Shown: positions 36,380 through 46,065 of the stretch, one piece after another
How positions within the stretch are numbered: position 1 is the first letter of the stretch
Layout of the letters: each line of letters begins with the position of its first letter
Source: Flavobacterium sp. WC2421
GTDB taxonomy: Bacteria; Bacteroidota; Bacteroidia; Flavobacteriales; Flavobacteriaceae
Assembly (NCBI RefSeq): GCF_040822115.1
Contig: NZ_CP162004.1
Location: 1,116,001-1,180,000, forward strand
Length of the DNA stretch: 64,000 nt
Direction: 5' to 3'
Made by a program: the position numbers and the translations under genes
Notes under the pieces: generated by a model
Database searches by the model: none
Seen by the model: the letters and a program-made list of their open reading frames with translations, nothing else
Told to the model about the DNA's origin: nothing

Positions 36380-37981
36380 TTATAAGTATTTGTAGCCTGG
36401 AATAGTTAGGAAGTCAATAAAATTTGGATTTACAACGAGCACATCTAACAATTGTTCGGCTAGTTTATATTCTCCATTTTCGTGGCTGTCTTCTCCAACT
36501 AGTTTTTTAATTTTTTCATATTCTTCCATAGCTAAACGATGGTAATAATTGTTGGTCAGTTTTTTGTTATTGTCCAAAGTGACTCCGTTTTGTAGCCACT
36601 GCCATAGTTGTGATCTTGAAATCTCGGCTGTTGCTGCGTCTTCCATCAAATGATGAATAGCGGCGGCACCTTGACCATGAAGCCAAGAAGCGATGTACAG
36701 AATAGAAACATTGATGTTTTTTCGAATGCCTTCTTCTGTAACGATTCCTTTTGGCACTTCTAATAAATCACTCTCTGTAATGTGTAAATCGGTTCTTTTT
36801 ACGTGAATCTGATTTTTTGTTGGCATTTCTCTGTCGAATACTTCCATGGCAAGCGGAATCAAATCTGGATGTGCTACCCATGTGCCATCATGCCCGTTTT
36901 TAACTTCTCTTTCTTTGTCGGCAATTACTTTATTGAAAGCAGTTGTGTTTGCTTCTGGATTGTTTTTTATCGGAATCTGCGCGGCCATTCCGCCAATTGC
37001 ATGAATGTTTCTTTTGTGGCAACGCTGAATTACCAGTTGCGAATACGCGCTCATAAACGGTGAGGTCATGGTTACTTGGTCTCTATTTGGAACAATATAA
37101 GCGGGGTTATTTCTTAGTTTTTTGATGTACGAAAAGATATAATCCCAACGTCCGCAATTCAATCCTACGATATGTTCTTTTAATTCGAATATGATTTCGT
37201 CAAGCTGAAAACTCGCTGTTATCGTTTCTACCAAGACCGTCACTTTGATCGTTCCTCTTTGCATACCTAGATAATCCTCGGTAAAATCAATTACTTCATT
37301 CCACCAGCGTGCTTCAAGATAATGTTCCAGTTTTGGAATGTAATAGTAAGGTGCTGAACCGTCTTTTAGCAATTGTTTGAAATTGTGAAAAGCATATAAT
37401 CCAAAGTCAACGAGTGAGCCCGATGTTTCTTGATCTTCAATTAAAATGTGTTTTTCTTGCAAATGCAAACCTCTTGGGCGGACCAGTAAAACGGCAGTCG
37501 TATCATTCAGTTGGTATTTTTTATTTTTTGAAACATCTTCCAGAACGATGGTTTTGTTTACAGCATCTATTAGATTTTGTTGTCCTAGCATTAGATTACT
37601 CCAAGTAGGCGAGGTGCTGTCTTCAAAATCGGCCATAAATGTTTTTGCACCGCTATTCAAAGCGTTAATAACCATTTTTCTATCGACTGGACCAGTAATT
37701 TCGACTCTACGGTCTAATAAATCGTCTGGTGTGGGAGCGGCTAGCCATTCATTTTCACGAATGTTTTTTGTTTCCAATGGAAAAGTTGGCAAGGCGCCTG
37801 CATCAAATAATAGTTGTTGTTTTTTGCGATCTTCTAATAATGCAATTCTTCGATTGTTGAATTGATGATGCAAATTAGTTAGATACTCCATCGCATCTTC
37901 AGTTAATACATCTGGGAATTGTTGATTGGCATTAGCCTTAATTCGCAATGTTTTTTCAATTGTGTGGGTTGATTGTTTCAT
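36380..37981 (-). CDS. aceB: Malate synthase A
   Basis: A 533-residue enzyme that condenses glyoxylate with acetyl-CoA to give malate, second step of the glyoxylate shunt. Family segments: [23 protein letters not shown] near 113-135, [57 protein letters not shown] near 248-290 and [15 protein letters not shown]. Length matches E. coli AceB (533). It is the first gene of the aceB-aceA operon. A weak -7 element (TAACATTG on the minus strand, 38002-38009) lies just before it, so the promoter would run into the 52-bp dyad shared with the divergent regulator, consistent with repression or activation by that regulator. Confidence 0.97.
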   Translation of the reverse strand: MKQSTHTIEKTLRIKANANQQFPDVLTEDAMEYLTNLHHQFNNRRIALLEDRKKQQLLFDAGALPTFPLETKNIRENEWLAAPTPDDLLDRRVEITGPVDRKMVINALNSGAKTFMADFEDSTSPTWSNLMLGQQNLIDAVNKTIVLEDVSKNKKYQLNDTTAVLLVRPRGLHLQEKHILIEDQETSGSLVDFGLYAFHNFKQLLKDGSAPYYYIPKLEHYLEARWWNEVIDFTEDYLGMQRGTIKVTVLVETITASFQLDEIIFELKEHIVGLNCGRWDYIFSYIKKLRNNPAYIVPNRDQVTMTSPFMSAYSQLVIQRCHKRNIHAIGGMAAQIPIKNNPEANTTAFNKVIADKEREVKNGHDGTWVAHPDLIPLAMEVFDREMPTKNQIHVKRTDLHITESDLLEVPKGIVTEEGIRKNINVSILYIASWLHGQGAAAIHHLMEDAATAEISRSQLWQWLQNGVTLDNNKKLTNNYYHRLAMEEYEKIKKLVGEDSHENGEYKLAEQLLDVLVVNPNFIDFLTIPGYKYL

Positions 37982-38011
37982 GGTTAATATGTTTTACATG
38001 ACAATGTTACG

Positions 38012-38063
38012 AAAAGTTTTTTACAAAACAAGCGAACGTACGCTAAAAATGTAAAAAACTTTT
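38012..38063. promoter_or_regulatory. Candidate operator between aceB and its divergent regulator
   Basis: A 52-bp dyad centred between 38037 and 38038. Outer arms AAAAGTTTTTTACA (38012-38025) and TGTAAAAAACTTTT (38050-38063) are perfect complements; the centre AGCGAACGTACGCT (38031-38044) is a palindrome with one mismatched pair. In addition TACGCTAAAAA (38039-38049) is repeated inverted as TTTTTAGCGTA (38079-38089), overlapping the regulator promoter. Confidence 0.75.
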
Positions 38064-38087
38064 TTTTGCTGTTTTTATTTTTTAGCG

Positions 38088-38095
38088 TATATTTG
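38088..38095 (+). promoter_or_regulatory. -7 promoter element of the RamB/ScfR-like gene
   Basis: TATATTTG, exact TAnnTTTG, ending 4 bases before the ATG at 38100. It overlaps the inverted half-site TTTTTAGCGTA, so binding there would block this promoter. Confidence 0.55.
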
Positions 38096-38099
38096 AAAT

Positions 38100-39581
38100 A
38101 TGAACATGGAAAAGGATTACATCAAGTTAATTTTTGGGTTGAAACTCAAGCAAGCACGCACGAATAAGAATTTGTCTCTATTTGGTTTAGCCAAAATCAC
38201 CGAGCTCTCTAAATCGTATTTGAATGAAATAGAGAAGGGGAAAAAATATCCCAAGACCGATAAGATTATTCTACTAGCTGAAAAGCTCGAGGTTTCTTAC
38301 GATCATATGGTGTCTTTGAAATTGGATAATAATTTGGCTCCTATTGGTGAGATTTTAAAATCGGGAATTTTAAAAGAGATACCGCTTGACATCTTCGGAA
38401 TCCAAGAAAATGATTTGATTGATATTATTGCAAATGCTCCAGCCAAAGTCAATGCGTTTATAAGTACGATTATTGAGATCGCGCAACACTACAATTTAAG
38501 TAGGGAAAGTTTTTTCTTGGCCGCCTTGAGATCTTATCAAGAAGCGCACAATAATTATTTTGAAGATTTAGAACAAAAGGTTTTGGATTTTTCCAAAGCG
38601 TTTCACATTGATATGAACAACAAAATTTCGTTAGATGAATTAACGGCAATTTTGAAAGAAGAATACGGCTATACGATTCAGGAACTTGTTTTTTCGGAGC
38701 AAGAAGAGTTGGGGGATTTGCGTTCGATTTATGTTCCCAAAAGCAAAACTTTATTGCTGTCACTTGAGATTGATGAACAGCAAAAAGCGTTTATTTTGGC
38801 AAAAGAAATTGCCTATAATTATTTAGAAATTCAAGATCGTTTGTATACGTTTAGTTGGATAAAGTTCGATAATTTTGATCAGGTTTTGAATAATTTTTAT
38901 GCCTCTTATTTTGCAGGCGCATTGTTGATTCCAAGAAAAAAACTTATAGGGGAGCTCAATATTTTTCTGTCTAAGAGTAATCCAACATCACAAGAAATGA
39001 TTGATTTGATGGGGCAATTTAATGTGTCGCCAGAATCTTTTTATCAAAGGTTAACAAACATTCTACCAAAGGATTTTCAGTTAAAAAACTTATTTTTCCT
39101 GCGTCTTTCTCATAAAATAGGAGCGGATACCTATCAGATAAAAAAAGAATTGCATATTACCAATCAGCAAGAGCCTCATGCTAATGAAATGAATGAGCAT
39201 TATTGCCGAAGATGGATTTCTGTAAAAACAATTGAAGCGGCTATTGCCGAAAAAAAGAGTCATTATTTTGGAGCTCAAATTTCCCGTTATGACAATAGTA
39301 GTAATGAGTATTTGGTTTTTTCATCAGCTACCGATGATCCGTTTAAGAAAGATTGTTTAAGAAGTATATCGGTTGGGATTTTAATAAGTCCTGCGATGAA
39401 AAAGAAATTCAAGTTTATCGATAATGAAAGTATTAAAAGACAAATTGTTGGTGTTACTTGTGAAACTTGTGCGGTTAAAAACTGCGAAGAACGCGCGTCA
39501 CCCCCCATTCAATTAGAGCAAAAAAAGCGGAATGAAAATACCGACTTAATTGTACAGCAGTATATGGCTAAATTTAGTTAG
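38100..39581 (+). CDS. RamB/ScfR-type XRE regulator, probable regulator of aceBA
   Basis: A 493-residue DNA-binding protein. XRE helix-turn-helix at about 8-66 (LKQARTNKNLSLFGLAKITELSKSYLNEIEKGKKYP); middle ImmA/IrrE-like domain in which the usual HExxH is degenerate (ILAKEIAYNYLE), so no protease activity is expected; C-terminal DUF2083-like part ending in a Cys cluster GVTCETCAVKNCEERASPP. This domain set is that of short-chain-fatty-acid regulators such as corynebacterial RamB, which controls aceA and aceB. The gene is divergent from aceBA across a 118-base gap filled by a dyad. Start could be ATG 38100 or ATG 38106; both are within a few bases of the expected transcription start. Ligand (perhaps acetyl- or propionyl-CoA) is inferred. 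Confidence 0.88.
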   Translation: MNMEKDYIKLIFGLKLKQARTNKNLSLFGLAKITELSKSYLNEIEKGKKYPKTDKIILLAEKLEVSYDHMVSLKLDNNLAPIGEILKSGILKEIPLDIFGIQENDLIDIIANAPAKVNAFISTIIEIAQHYNLSRESFFLAALRSYQEAHNNYFEDLEQKVLDFSKAFHIDMNNKISLDELTAILKEEYGYTIQELVFSEQEELGDLRSIYVPKSKTLLLSLEIDEQQKAFILAKEIAYNYLEIQDRLYTFSWIKFDNFDQVLNNFYASYFAGALLIPRKKLIGELNIFLSKSNPTSQEMIDLMGQFNVSPESFYQRLTNILPKDFQLKNLFFLRLSHKIGADTYQIKKELHITNQQEPHANEMNEHYCRRWISVKTIEAAIAEKKSHYFGAQISRYDNSSNEYLVFSSATDDPFKKDCLRSISVGILISPAMKKKFKFIDNESIKRQIVGVTCETCAVKNCEERASPPIQLEQKKRNENTDLIVQQYMAKFS

Positions 39582-39600
39582 TCAAAAATATTTTAATTAA

Positions 39601-39636
39601 AAAACCTCGATTGTAAACTAGTTGCAATCGAGGTTT
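39601..39636. terminator. Bidirectional terminator between the regulator and the HMG-CoA synthase gene
   Basis: Perfect 13-bp arms AAAACCTCGATTG (39601-39613) and CAATCGAGGTTTT (39624-39636). Confidence 0.9.
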
Positions 39637-39645
39637 TCCGTTGTA

Positions 39646-41007
39646 CTAATCTACCCATTTGTAATAACGAGCACCAAGAAGATTTGGAATTTTTTTTTCT
39701 ATTCGGTCTAAAACCCATTCATTTTTTGGTTCTTGAATACTAGCACTTTGTTCTTTTTTATGTAGTTTTTCATAAGTGTCAAAGTTTATTTCGTGACTCT
39801 GTGCTAACGTTTCAAAAAGCTTGCAATTTGCAATAGCGACTGTCCATTCTTGTTGAATTGTTCCTTCAAAAACTTTTGATTTTGAGCCACTACCATAAGC
39901 TAGGAAGCCAAATTTAGCACCATTTATTTCCTTCTCAGTATCCTGAAAATGTGCCAAAGTAGAAAGTAATCCCATAAAAATAGATCCTGTGTATAAGTTT
40001 CCAATTAATGACGAAGCCCGTTCAGCAGGTAGTAGTTTTTGGTTTACAAAATTCTTGTATTCCTCGGATTTGCTGGTTTCTTTTAGTTTGTTTTGGTACT
40101 CTTGAGCGTCTTCGTTTCCAGTGATCGTTTTGTTTTTAGCGTCTAAGGTGTAAATTTCAGATAACATGCGGCGTCCTTGAAAAGCATACGGTAAATGCAT
40201 GATAATACTTTTCCATGAATTGTAAATAGGATCCTCCGTTTGTTTTAATTTTTTGAAAGAAAAATAAGCGTCACGAGTCCGATCCATATAACATTGATTC
40301 GAATATTGTCCATCAAAAACAGGTTGCTCTTTGTGAATTTCTATTTCGGATTCTAGGTTATCAAACCAAGGTTCATTGGAGTTATTTCTGGTAATAGCTT
40401 CTTTAGAAATGGTTCTGTAGGGTTTAAAGAAGTCAAAAACGCCTTTGGTACTTGTTGCCCAGTTATTCTCAAAAGAAATAATTCTTGGATTCGACGCTAT
40501 CAAAATCGCAACTGCTCCAGCGCCTTGGGTGTATTCTCCAGTAGAATTCAAATCGTATTTAGCCAAATCTGTAGTGACAACTATGGCTTTCTTTGTTGGA
40601 TTTAGTTTTACAAAATCAATGCAGTTGTGCATCGCGTCTACGCCACCAATACAGGCAAAAGTAAAGTCAACTACATCACATTGAGATAAAGTATTTTCTC
40701 CAAATTTTTGTTCCATCAATGCTATCAAGAAAGAACTGATGGGTTTTGAGCTATCAATACTGCTTTCGGTACCTATATATATACGGGCAATTTCATTCAA
40801 GTTGATGTTGTTGTCTTGAATTAATTTAGTTAAGGCATTAGCTCCAAAAACTACAGTATCTTGATGAACATCTGCTAAAGTCATTTTCAATAATCCGAGG
40901 CCTTTTTCTAGTTTTTCGGGTTCAATATTTCGGGCTTTCGCCAAAGTGGTAATGGGTAAATGTATCTTGGCAACATCAAAAGATATGCTATCAATTCCTA
41001 CTTTCAT
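39646..41007 (-). CDS. Hydroxymethylglutaryl-CoA synthase family protein
   Basis: A 453-residue thiolase-fold condensing enzyme. FACIGGVDAMHNC at 117-129 places the nucleophile at C119, matching the HMG-CoA synthase position; IGTESSIDSSKP at 79-90, VVTTDLAKYDLNSTGEYTQGAGAVAILI near 142-170, SYGSGSxxxxF-like LAYGSGSKSKVFEG near 375-388 are further family marks. It joins acetyl-CoA and acetoacetyl-CoA to give HMG-CoA for mevalonate-dependent isoprenoids, or a related beta-branching step. Bacteroidota such as Flavobacterium use the mevalonate pathway, so a housekeeping role fits. It is alone on its strand, divergent from sdhCAB. No promoter element with a full match was found. Confidence 0.88.
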   Translation of the reverse strand: MKVGIDSISFDVAKIHLPITTLAKARNIEPEKLEKGLGLLKMTLADVHQDTVVFGANALTKLIQDNNINLNEIARIYIGTESSIDSSKPISSFLIALMEQKFGENTLSQCDVVDFTFACIGGVDAMHNCIDFVKLNPTKKAIVVTTDLAKYDLNSTGEYTQGAGAVAILIASNPRIISFENNWATSTKGVFDFFKPYRTISKEAITRNNSNEPWFDNLESEIEIHKEQPVFDGQYSNQCYMDRTRDAYFSFKKLKQTEDPIYNSWKSIIMHLPYAFQGRRMLSEIYTLDAKNKTITGNEDAQEYQNKLKETSKSEEYKNFVNQKLLPAERASSLIGNLYTGSIFMGLLSTLAHFQDTEKEINGAKFGFLAYGSGSKSKVFEGTIQQEWTVAIANCKLFETLAQSHEINFDTYEKLHKKEQSASIQEPKNEWVLDRIEKKIPNLLGARYYKWVD

Positions 41008-41313
41008 TTTGATTTTTTTTAACTTGTAAAGTTAAAATCACGCAGGCAGAATGCAATTTTTTAAATGCACAAAATGCCTCTTTTTTGTGTTTTTATTAAT
41101 TTAAAAGGAAAGGGCGGCTAAAATTATATGATTGATAATTATAACTCTTTATGGAGGGCCATTATTATTTATTTTACAAAACCATATTTAAGACTTTTTT
41201 GTCATTTGTTTAACTAACTTACCGTTGTATAAAGGGTTAGCGCTTATTTTTTAGGAATTCAATAGTTTTTTGGCTAAAACACTTTAAAATCATTATAAAT
41301 AACAACGAAAAGG
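41008..41313. other. Gene-free region upstream of sdhC
   Basis: About 300 bases with no coding frame. Contains a short inverted repeat TTAACTTGTAAAGTTAA near 41019-41035, just ahead of the HMG-CoA synthase gene, and otherwise AT-rich sequence. The sdh promoter follows. Confidence 0.4.
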
Positions 41314-41344
41314 TTGTAGTTCAAGTCTATTTGCTTTATTTTTG
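41314..41344 (+). promoter_or_regulatory. Promoter of the sdhCAB operon
   Basis: TTG at 41314-41316, 20-base spacer, TATTTTTG at 41337-41344. It overlaps the TTG that would start a longer SdhC, which argues for the ATG at 41378. Confidence 0.72.
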
Positions 41345-41377
41345 TCCTATTTTTCAAAACAAACTTATTCAAAACTT

Positions 41378-42043
41378 ATGGCACAATCTGCATTATTGAA
41401 GTCGTCAATAGCTAAAAAAGTGGCTATGGCGCTTTCAGGACTTTTTCTGATGTTGTTTCTAGCACAGCACTTCTTTATCAACATGACTTCGGTGTTTAGT
41501 CCCGACGTATTTAATTCTATATCTCATTTTATGGGGAATAATCCCTTGGTTCAATTTGTAATTCAACCCATCTTAATTGTAGGTGTTGTTTTTCATTTTA
41601 TTATGGGATTTGTTTTAGATTTTAAAAATAGAAGCGCAAGACCAATCGCTTATGCAAAAAACAACGGAGCTGCAAATTCTACTTGGGCATCAAGAAATAT
41701 GATTATTTCTGGTTCAGTAATTTTGGCGTTTTTAGGATTACATTTTTATGATTTCTGGGTTCCAGAAATGGTTTATAAATATGTAGCTTTTAATCCACTA
41801 GATGACACTAGATATTTTCATGAATTAGCAGAGAAGTTTGAAAGCCCAGTTCGTACCGCTTTGTACTGTATTTCATTTGTACTGTTGTCTTTACACTTAC
41901 AACATGGTTTCAGTTCTTCTTTTCAGTCGATAGGACAAAACAACAAATACACAAAAGGAATGAAAAATTTCGGATTAGGATTTGCTTATGTAGTTCCTTT
42001 CGGATTTATTTTAGTTGCTTTATTTCATCATTTCAATCATTAA
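41378..42043 (+). CDS. sdhC: Succinate dehydrogenase cytochrome b subunit
   Basis: A 221-residue membrane subunit that anchors SdhAB in the inner membrane and binds haem and quinone. Five hydrophobic helices can be seen (VAMALSGLFLMLFLAQHFFI, LVQFVIQPILIVGVVFHFIMGF, MIISGSVILAFLGLHFYDFW, ALYCISFVLLSLHLQHGF, GLGFAYVVPFGFILVALFHH), with His residues in several suited to haem binding. It is the single-chain anchor with five helices found in Bacteroidota and B. subtilis-type enzymes, not separate SdhC and SdhD. ATG 41378 is preferred to the TTG at 41342 that lies within the promoter. SdhA follows after 12 bases. Confidence 0.93.
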   Translation: MAQSALLKSSIAKKVAMALSGLFLMLFLAQHFFINMTSVFSPDVFNSISHFMGNNPLVQFVIQPILIVGVVFHFIMGFVLDFKNRSARPIAYAKNNGAANSTWASRNMIISGSVILAFLGLHFYDFWVPEMVYKYVAFNPLDDTRYFHELAEKFESPVRTALYCISFVLLSLHLQHGFSSSFQSIGQNNKYTKGMKNFGLGFAYVVPFGFILVALFHHFNH

Positions 42044-42055
42044 TATTAAATTATA

Positions 42056-44056
42056 ATGGCATTAGACTCAAAAATTCCAAGTGGTTCGATTTCGGATAAA
42101 TGGACAGATTATAAAGATCATATTAATTTAGTAAATCCTGCAAACAAGCGTAATTTAGATGTTATCGTTGTTGGAACAGGACTAGCTGGAGGTTCTGCTG
42201 CTGCAACATTAGCAGAATTAGGATATAACGTAAAAGCTTTTTGTTTTCAAGATTCACCTCGTCGTGCGCACTCTATTGCAGCACAAGGAGGAATCAACGC
42301 AGCGAAAAACTATAAAGGAGACGGAGATTCTGTTTTTAGATTGTTTTATGACACTGTAAAAGGAGGAGATTACCGTGCTCGTGAGGCAAACGTACACCGT
42401 TTGGCTGAAGTTTCTACTAATATTATTGACCAATGTGTGGCTCAAGGAGTTCCATTGGCACGTGAATATGGTGGATTGCTTGACAACCGTTCTTTTGGTG
42501 GAGCCTTAGTTTCTCGTACATTTTATGCACAAGGACAAACAGGACAACAATTATTATTAGGTGCTTATTCAGCAATGAACCGTCAAATCGGTCGTGGAAA
42601 AATAAAAATGCACAACCGTCACGAAATGCTAGATATAGTAATCGTAAACGGTAAAGCAAGAGGGATTATCGCTCGTAACTTGATTACAGGTGAAATCGAA
42701 AGACATTCTGCTCATGCAGTTGTTATTGCTTCTGGAGGATACGGAAACGTATTTTTCTTGTCAACAAATGCAATGGGGTCTAATGCTACTGCAGCTTGGA
42801 AAATCCATAAAAAAGGAGCGTACTTCGCAAACCCTTGTTACACACAAATTCACCCAACATGTATTCCAGTTTCTGGAGACCACCAATCAAAATTAACGTT
42901 GATGTCGGAGTCTTTGCGTAATGATGGACGTATCTGGGTTCCTGCAAAAATCGAAGATGCTAAAGCAATTCGTGAAGGAAAGAAGAAAGCCAAAGATTTA
43001 ACGGAGGCAGAAAGAGATTATTACTTAGAAAGAAGATATCCAGCATTTGGTAACTTAGTTCCTAGAGATGTTGCTTCTCGTGCAGCTAAAGAAAGATGTG
43101 ACGCAGGTTTTGGAGTAAACAAAACAGGTGAAGCGGTTTATTTAGATTTTGCAGCAGCAATTCAACGTTACGGAAAAGAGCAAACCTATGTAAAAGGACT
43201 TGATTCTAATGATAATGCGCTTGTAACTAAATTAGGTACTGAAGTTGTAAAAAGTAAATACGGGAATTTATTCCAAATGTATTATAAAATTGTAGATGAA
43301 GATCCTTATACTTCACCGATGATGATTTACCCAGCGGTACACTACACAATGGGTGGAACATGGGTTGATTATAACTTGATGACTACAATTCCAGGTTGTT
43401 TCTCTATTGGAGAATCAAACTTCTCAGATCACGGAGCGAACCGTTTAGGAGCTTCCGCTTTGATGCAAGGTTTAGCTGATGGATATTTTGTATTGCCTTA
43501 CACAATTGGTGATTACTTATCTCCAGATATTAAAATGGGACCGATCTCTACTGATTCTCCAGAATTTGAAGCTGCAGAAAAAGGGGTAAAAGACCAAATT
43601 GTGAAATTCATGAACAACAACGGAACACATTCTGTTGACTATTTCCACAGGAAATTAGGAAAAATTATGTGGGACAAAGTAGGGATGGCTCGTAATGCTC
43701 AAGGATTGAACGAAGCAATTACTGAAATTGCTGCTTTACGTGAAGAGTTTTACAAAGATGTTAAAGTACCAGGAACGGATAAAGGTTTCAACCAAGAACT
43801 AGAAAAAGCGACTCGTGTTGCTGATTTCCTTGAACTAGGTGAATTATTCGCAAAAGATGCATTACACCGTAACGAATCTTGTGGAGGTCACTTTAGAGAA
43901 GAGTATCAAACGGAAGATGGTGAAGCAAAACGTGATGACGAAAACTTCGCATACGTTGCTGCTTGGGAGTACAAAGGGAAACCAAGTGACGCTGTATTAC
44001 ATAAAGAAGATTTGGTATTTGATGCCGTTAAACTAGTTCAAAGAAATTACAAATAG
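42056..44056 (+). CDS. sdhA: Succinate dehydrogenase / fumarate reductase flavoprotein subunit
   Basis: A 666-residue FAD protein that oxidises succinate to fumarate in the citric acid cycle, at the cytoplasmic face of the inner membrane. [19 protein letters not shown] near 36-54 is the FAD dinucleotide motif, [14 protein letters not shown] near 72-85 contains the His that carries covalent [18 protein letters not shown] and the active-site region [15 protein letters not shown], and [42 protein letters not shown] follow. Length is the longer form typical of enzymes with a five-helix anchor. SdhB starts 92 bases later after a heptad-repeat spacer. Confidence 0.97.
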   Translation: MALDSKIPSGSISDKWTDYKDHINLVNPANKRNLDVIVVGTGLAGGSAAATLAELGYNVKAFCFQDSPRRAHSIAAQGGINAAKNYKGDGDSVFRLFYDTVKGGDYRAREANVHRLAEVSTNIIDQCVAQGVPLAREYGGLLDNRSFGGALVSRTFYAQGQTGQQLLLGAYSAMNRQIGRGKIKMHNRHEMLDIVIVNGKARGIIARNLITGEIERHSAHAVVIASGGYGNVFFLSTNAMGSNATAAWKIHKKGAYFANPCYTQIHPTCIPVSGDHQSKLTLMSESLRNDGRIWVPAKIEDAKAIREGKKKAKDLTEAERDYYLERRYPAFGNLVPRDVASRAAKERCDAGFGVNKTGEAVYLDFAAAIQRYGKEQTYVKGLDSNDNALVTKLGTEVVKSKYGNLFQMYYKIVDEDPYTSPMMIYPAVHYTMGGTWVDYNLMTTIPGCFSIGESNFSDHGANRLGASALMQGLADGYFVLPYTIGDYLSPDIKMGPISTDSPEFEAAEKGVKDQIVKFMNNNGTHSVDYFHRKLGKIMWDKVGMARNAQGLNEAITEIAALREEFYKDVKVPGTDKGFNQELEKATRVADFLELGELFAKDALHRNESCGGHFREEYQTEDGEAKRDDENFAYVAAWEYKGKPSDAVLHKEDLVFDAVKLVQRNYK

Positions 44057-44148
44057 CAATTAGTCGAAAGGCAAAAGTCTTACAGTCAAATGACTCCATG
44101 TCAAGCGACTTTCGACTTTCGACTTTATGACTTTCAAACTAAAATAGT
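44057..44148 (+). repeat. Heptad-repeat spacer between sdhA and sdhB
   Basis: Contains GACTTTC GACTTTC GACTTTA TGACTTTC in tandem (about 44107-44137) and an upstream inverted counterpart GTCGAAAG (44064-44071), so a hairpin with CTTTCGAC can form inside the operon mRNA. Confidence 0.65.
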
Positions 44149-44895
44149 ATGAAACTTACATTAAAAATATGGCGTCAAAAAAACGCCCAAGATAAAGGAG
44201 CAATGGTTGATTATCAAATCGACGGAATTGAGCCAGATATGTCTTTCCTTGAAATGCTAGACGTTTTCAATGAAGATTTAATGAGTAAAGGGGGTGAGCC
44301 AGTTGCATTTGATCACGATTGTCGCGAAGGAATTTGCGGGATGTGTTCTTTGTATATCAACGGTGAAGCACACGGACCAGATAGAGGAGTAACCACTTGT
44401 CAATTGCACATGCGTATGTTCAAGGACGGTGATACTATTACTATTGAACCTTTCCGTGCAGCTGCTTTCCCAGTAGTAAAAGATTTAGTAGTTGACCGTA
44501 GCTCATTTGATAGAATCCAACATGCAGGAGGATTTATATCAGTGAATACTTCAGGAAACACTATCGATGCCAATACCATTCCAATCAACAAAGAGGATGC
44601 TGATAAAGCATTTGATGCTGCAGCTTGTATTGGTTGTGGAGCTTGTGTTGCGACTTGTAAAAACTCATCAGCAATGTTATTCGTAGCAGCCAAAGTTTCT
44701 CAATATGCGTTATTACCACAAGGGAAAATTGAAGCAGTTGATCGTGTATTAAACATGGTGCACCAAATGGATGCTGAAGGTTTTGGTAACTGTACAAACA
44801 CTGGAGCATGTGAGGTTGAATGTCCTAAAGGAATTTCTTTAGAGAACATCGCTCGTATGAACAGAGAGTACATGTCAGCAAGTTTAAAAGGATAA
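44149..44895 (+). CDS. sdhB: Succinate dehydrogenase iron-sulphur subunit
   Basis: A 248-residue electron-transfer subunit. N-terminal plant-type ferredoxin domain with the 2Fe-2S cysteines in [20 protein letters not shown] and the fourth in GVTTCQL; C-terminal domain with [17 protein letters not shown] (4Fe-4S) and [16 protein letters not shown] (3Fe-4S region). Passes electrons from SdhA FAD to menaquinone at SdhC. Length is normal. Last gene of sdhCAB; a REP-like hairpin and the operon terminator follow within 100 bases. Confidence 0.96.
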   Translation: MKLTLKIWRQKNAQDKGAMVDYQIDGIEPDMSFLEMLDVFNEDLMSKGGEPVAFDHDCREGICGMCSLYINGEAHGPDRGVTTCQLHMRMFKDGDTITIEPFRAAAFPVVKDLVVDRSSFDRIQHAGGFISVNTSGNTIDANTIPINKEDADKAFDAAACIGCGACVATCKNSSAMLFVAAKVSQYALLPQGKIEAVDRVLNMVHQMDAEGFGNCTNTGACEVECPKGISLENIARMNREYMSASLKG

Positions 44896-44913
44896 TAATC
44901 CAAAATATTCTTT

Positions 44914-44938
44914 GTCAGTTCGAGCGCAGTCGAGAACA
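44914..44938 (+). repeat. Short REP-like hairpin after sdhB
   Basis: GTCAGTTCGAGCGCAGTCGAGAACAC-type sequence: GTTCGA and TCGAGAAC pair around GCGCAG. Similar short units are widespread in Bacteroidota genomes as far as I recall. Confidence 0.5.
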
Positions 44939-44956
44939 CGCAAAGAATCTACATTT

Positions 44957-44990
44957 TAAAAAACGCATTCATTCATTTGGATGCGTTTTT
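44957..44990 (+). terminator. Terminator of sdhCAB
   Basis: AAAAAACGCAT (44958-44968) pairs with ATGCGTTTTT (44981-44990) around a 12-base loop; T-rich tail. Confidence 0.85.
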
Positions 44991-44997
44991 GTTTTTT

Positions 44998-45092
44998 GGG
45001 GTGTCCTCCGCAAAAGCTCCGGTCGGGCTATGCGTTGCAATCTTTTATTTCATTGCATTTCATAAAAGGATTTCCACTGCTATCCCTCACCC
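44998..45092 (+). repeat. Hairpin repeat element C (subtype 1)
   Basis: 5' arm CTCCGGTCGGGCTATGCG then TTGCAATCTTTT; short tip stem CTTTTAT/ATAAAAG (45042-45068); 3' arm AAAAGGATTTCCACTGCTAT then CCCTCACCC. Shares its ends with element A and, inverted, with E. The remainder of the 44896-45302 gap shows no gene. Confidence 0.8.
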
Positions 45093-45302
45093 GAGAAAGA
45101 ACAAAGAGGAGAGAAAAAACAATATACTTTATTAAAAATTCAGTACTCATTTGTAGTAAATTATTTGTTATATTTGATTGAGATGATATAACAAATAAGC
45201 AAACGAACCTTCGCTTATAAGATCTAAATTGGATGTAAAGGAGCAAGTTTGCAACTAGTATAAATAAGTTAGTTACTATTGCCAAAAAAACAAACTTCAA
45301 AA

Positions 45303-45992
45303 ATGGAACAATTTGATAACGAAGTTTTAAGCCTTTTAGAAGAATTAAAACAGAAACACGATATAAGATTCGAAACACACGACGAGAATTATTGTGGTGT
45401 TTCTCAACAAAACAATACAGCTACCGTTTTCTATAATCCAAAGCAGTTTAACAATGCATCAATAGCGCATGAACTTTTACATGTTTGGTTGAGCAAATTT
45501 GAATATCATGTTGGAAGTCATATCTATTTGATGTGTTTATCTGATCCGAAATTATCAAAAATCATGACGAAATTTTTGTGCGATTATATTGAAAACCTTT
45601 TCGATCATAATAAGATGTACCCAAAATATAAAGAAATGGGATATTCGGATGAAGATTTTATAGTAAATGGTTTAGAACAAAAATGTTCAATTTCTGATAT
45701 TAAACAACTTTCATTATCTTTTCTAAATGTTTATAACGCAAATTCGATTAATAGATTTATTGGATATTTGCTATCAATTTACGCCGACCATGTTTTTCAC
45801 GATTATCTTGAACATCTATCTTTGCTAAAAAATAAAAATGCTGAACTTTTTAAAATTGTAACCGTGTTTTGGAATCGTTGGCTGATTTTTGATGTTACAG
45901 TTATAGATCCAATTTTTAATTCGTCATATGAAATCTCAAATTCCTTTCTTGATGAAATGGAAACTTGGGTTGCAAATAAAAAGATAAAGTAA
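45303..45992 (+). CDS. Hypothetical protein with HExxH motif
   Basis: A 229-residue protein I cannot assign to a named family. HELLH at 56-60 (ASIAHELLHVWLSKF) is a zinc-metallopeptidase signature placed in a helix after a beta strand (TATVFYNP), as in minimal gluzincins and ImmA-like proteases. The rest is helical (SKIMTKFLCDYIENLFDHNKMY, LSLSFLNVYNANSINRFIGYLLSIYADHVF). No signal peptide, so cytosolic. The ATG at 45303 is preferred to the TTG 24 bases upstream. It is the first gene of a small accessory block between hairpin element C and a 71-bp repeat; its stop codon lies right at the repeat edge. Could be a protease, or part of a defence or toxin-immunity unit; speculative. Confidence 0.6.
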   Translation: MEQFDNEVLSLLEELKQKHDIRFETHDENYCGVSQQNNTATVFYNPKQFNNASIAHELLHVWLSKFEYHVGSHIYLMCLSDPKLSKIMTKFLCDYIENLFDHNKMYPKYKEMGYSDEDFIVNGLEQKCSISDIKQLSLSFLNVYNANSINRFIGYLLSIYADHVFHDYLEHLSLLKNKNAELFKIVTVFWNRWLIFDVTVIDPIFNSSYEISNSFLDEMETWVANKKIK

Positions 45993-45994
45993 AG

Positions 45995-46065
45995 GCAAAG
46001 CCTCCAGACTTTGCGCCTGTAACAATGAGAAGAAAACACAAGTCGGCGGACTAAAACAGCATAAT
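45995..46065 (+). repeat. 71-bp dispersed repeat, copy 1
   Basis: Begins GCAAAGCCTCC and ends ACTAAAACAGCATAAT. Aligns without gaps to copy 2 at 46591-46661 with 55 of 71 identical bases. Contains the hairpin GCAAAG/CTTTGC. It starts 3 bases after the HExxH gene stop. Confidence 0.8.

Noticed and set aside
44981..45181. Possible 66-residue frame after sdhB
   Set aside because: It consists mostly of hairpin element C read through, and has no family features.
45279..45302. TTG start for the HExxH protein
   Set aside because: The added residues (PKKQTSK) bring no conserved feature and the ATG at 45303 is a normal start.
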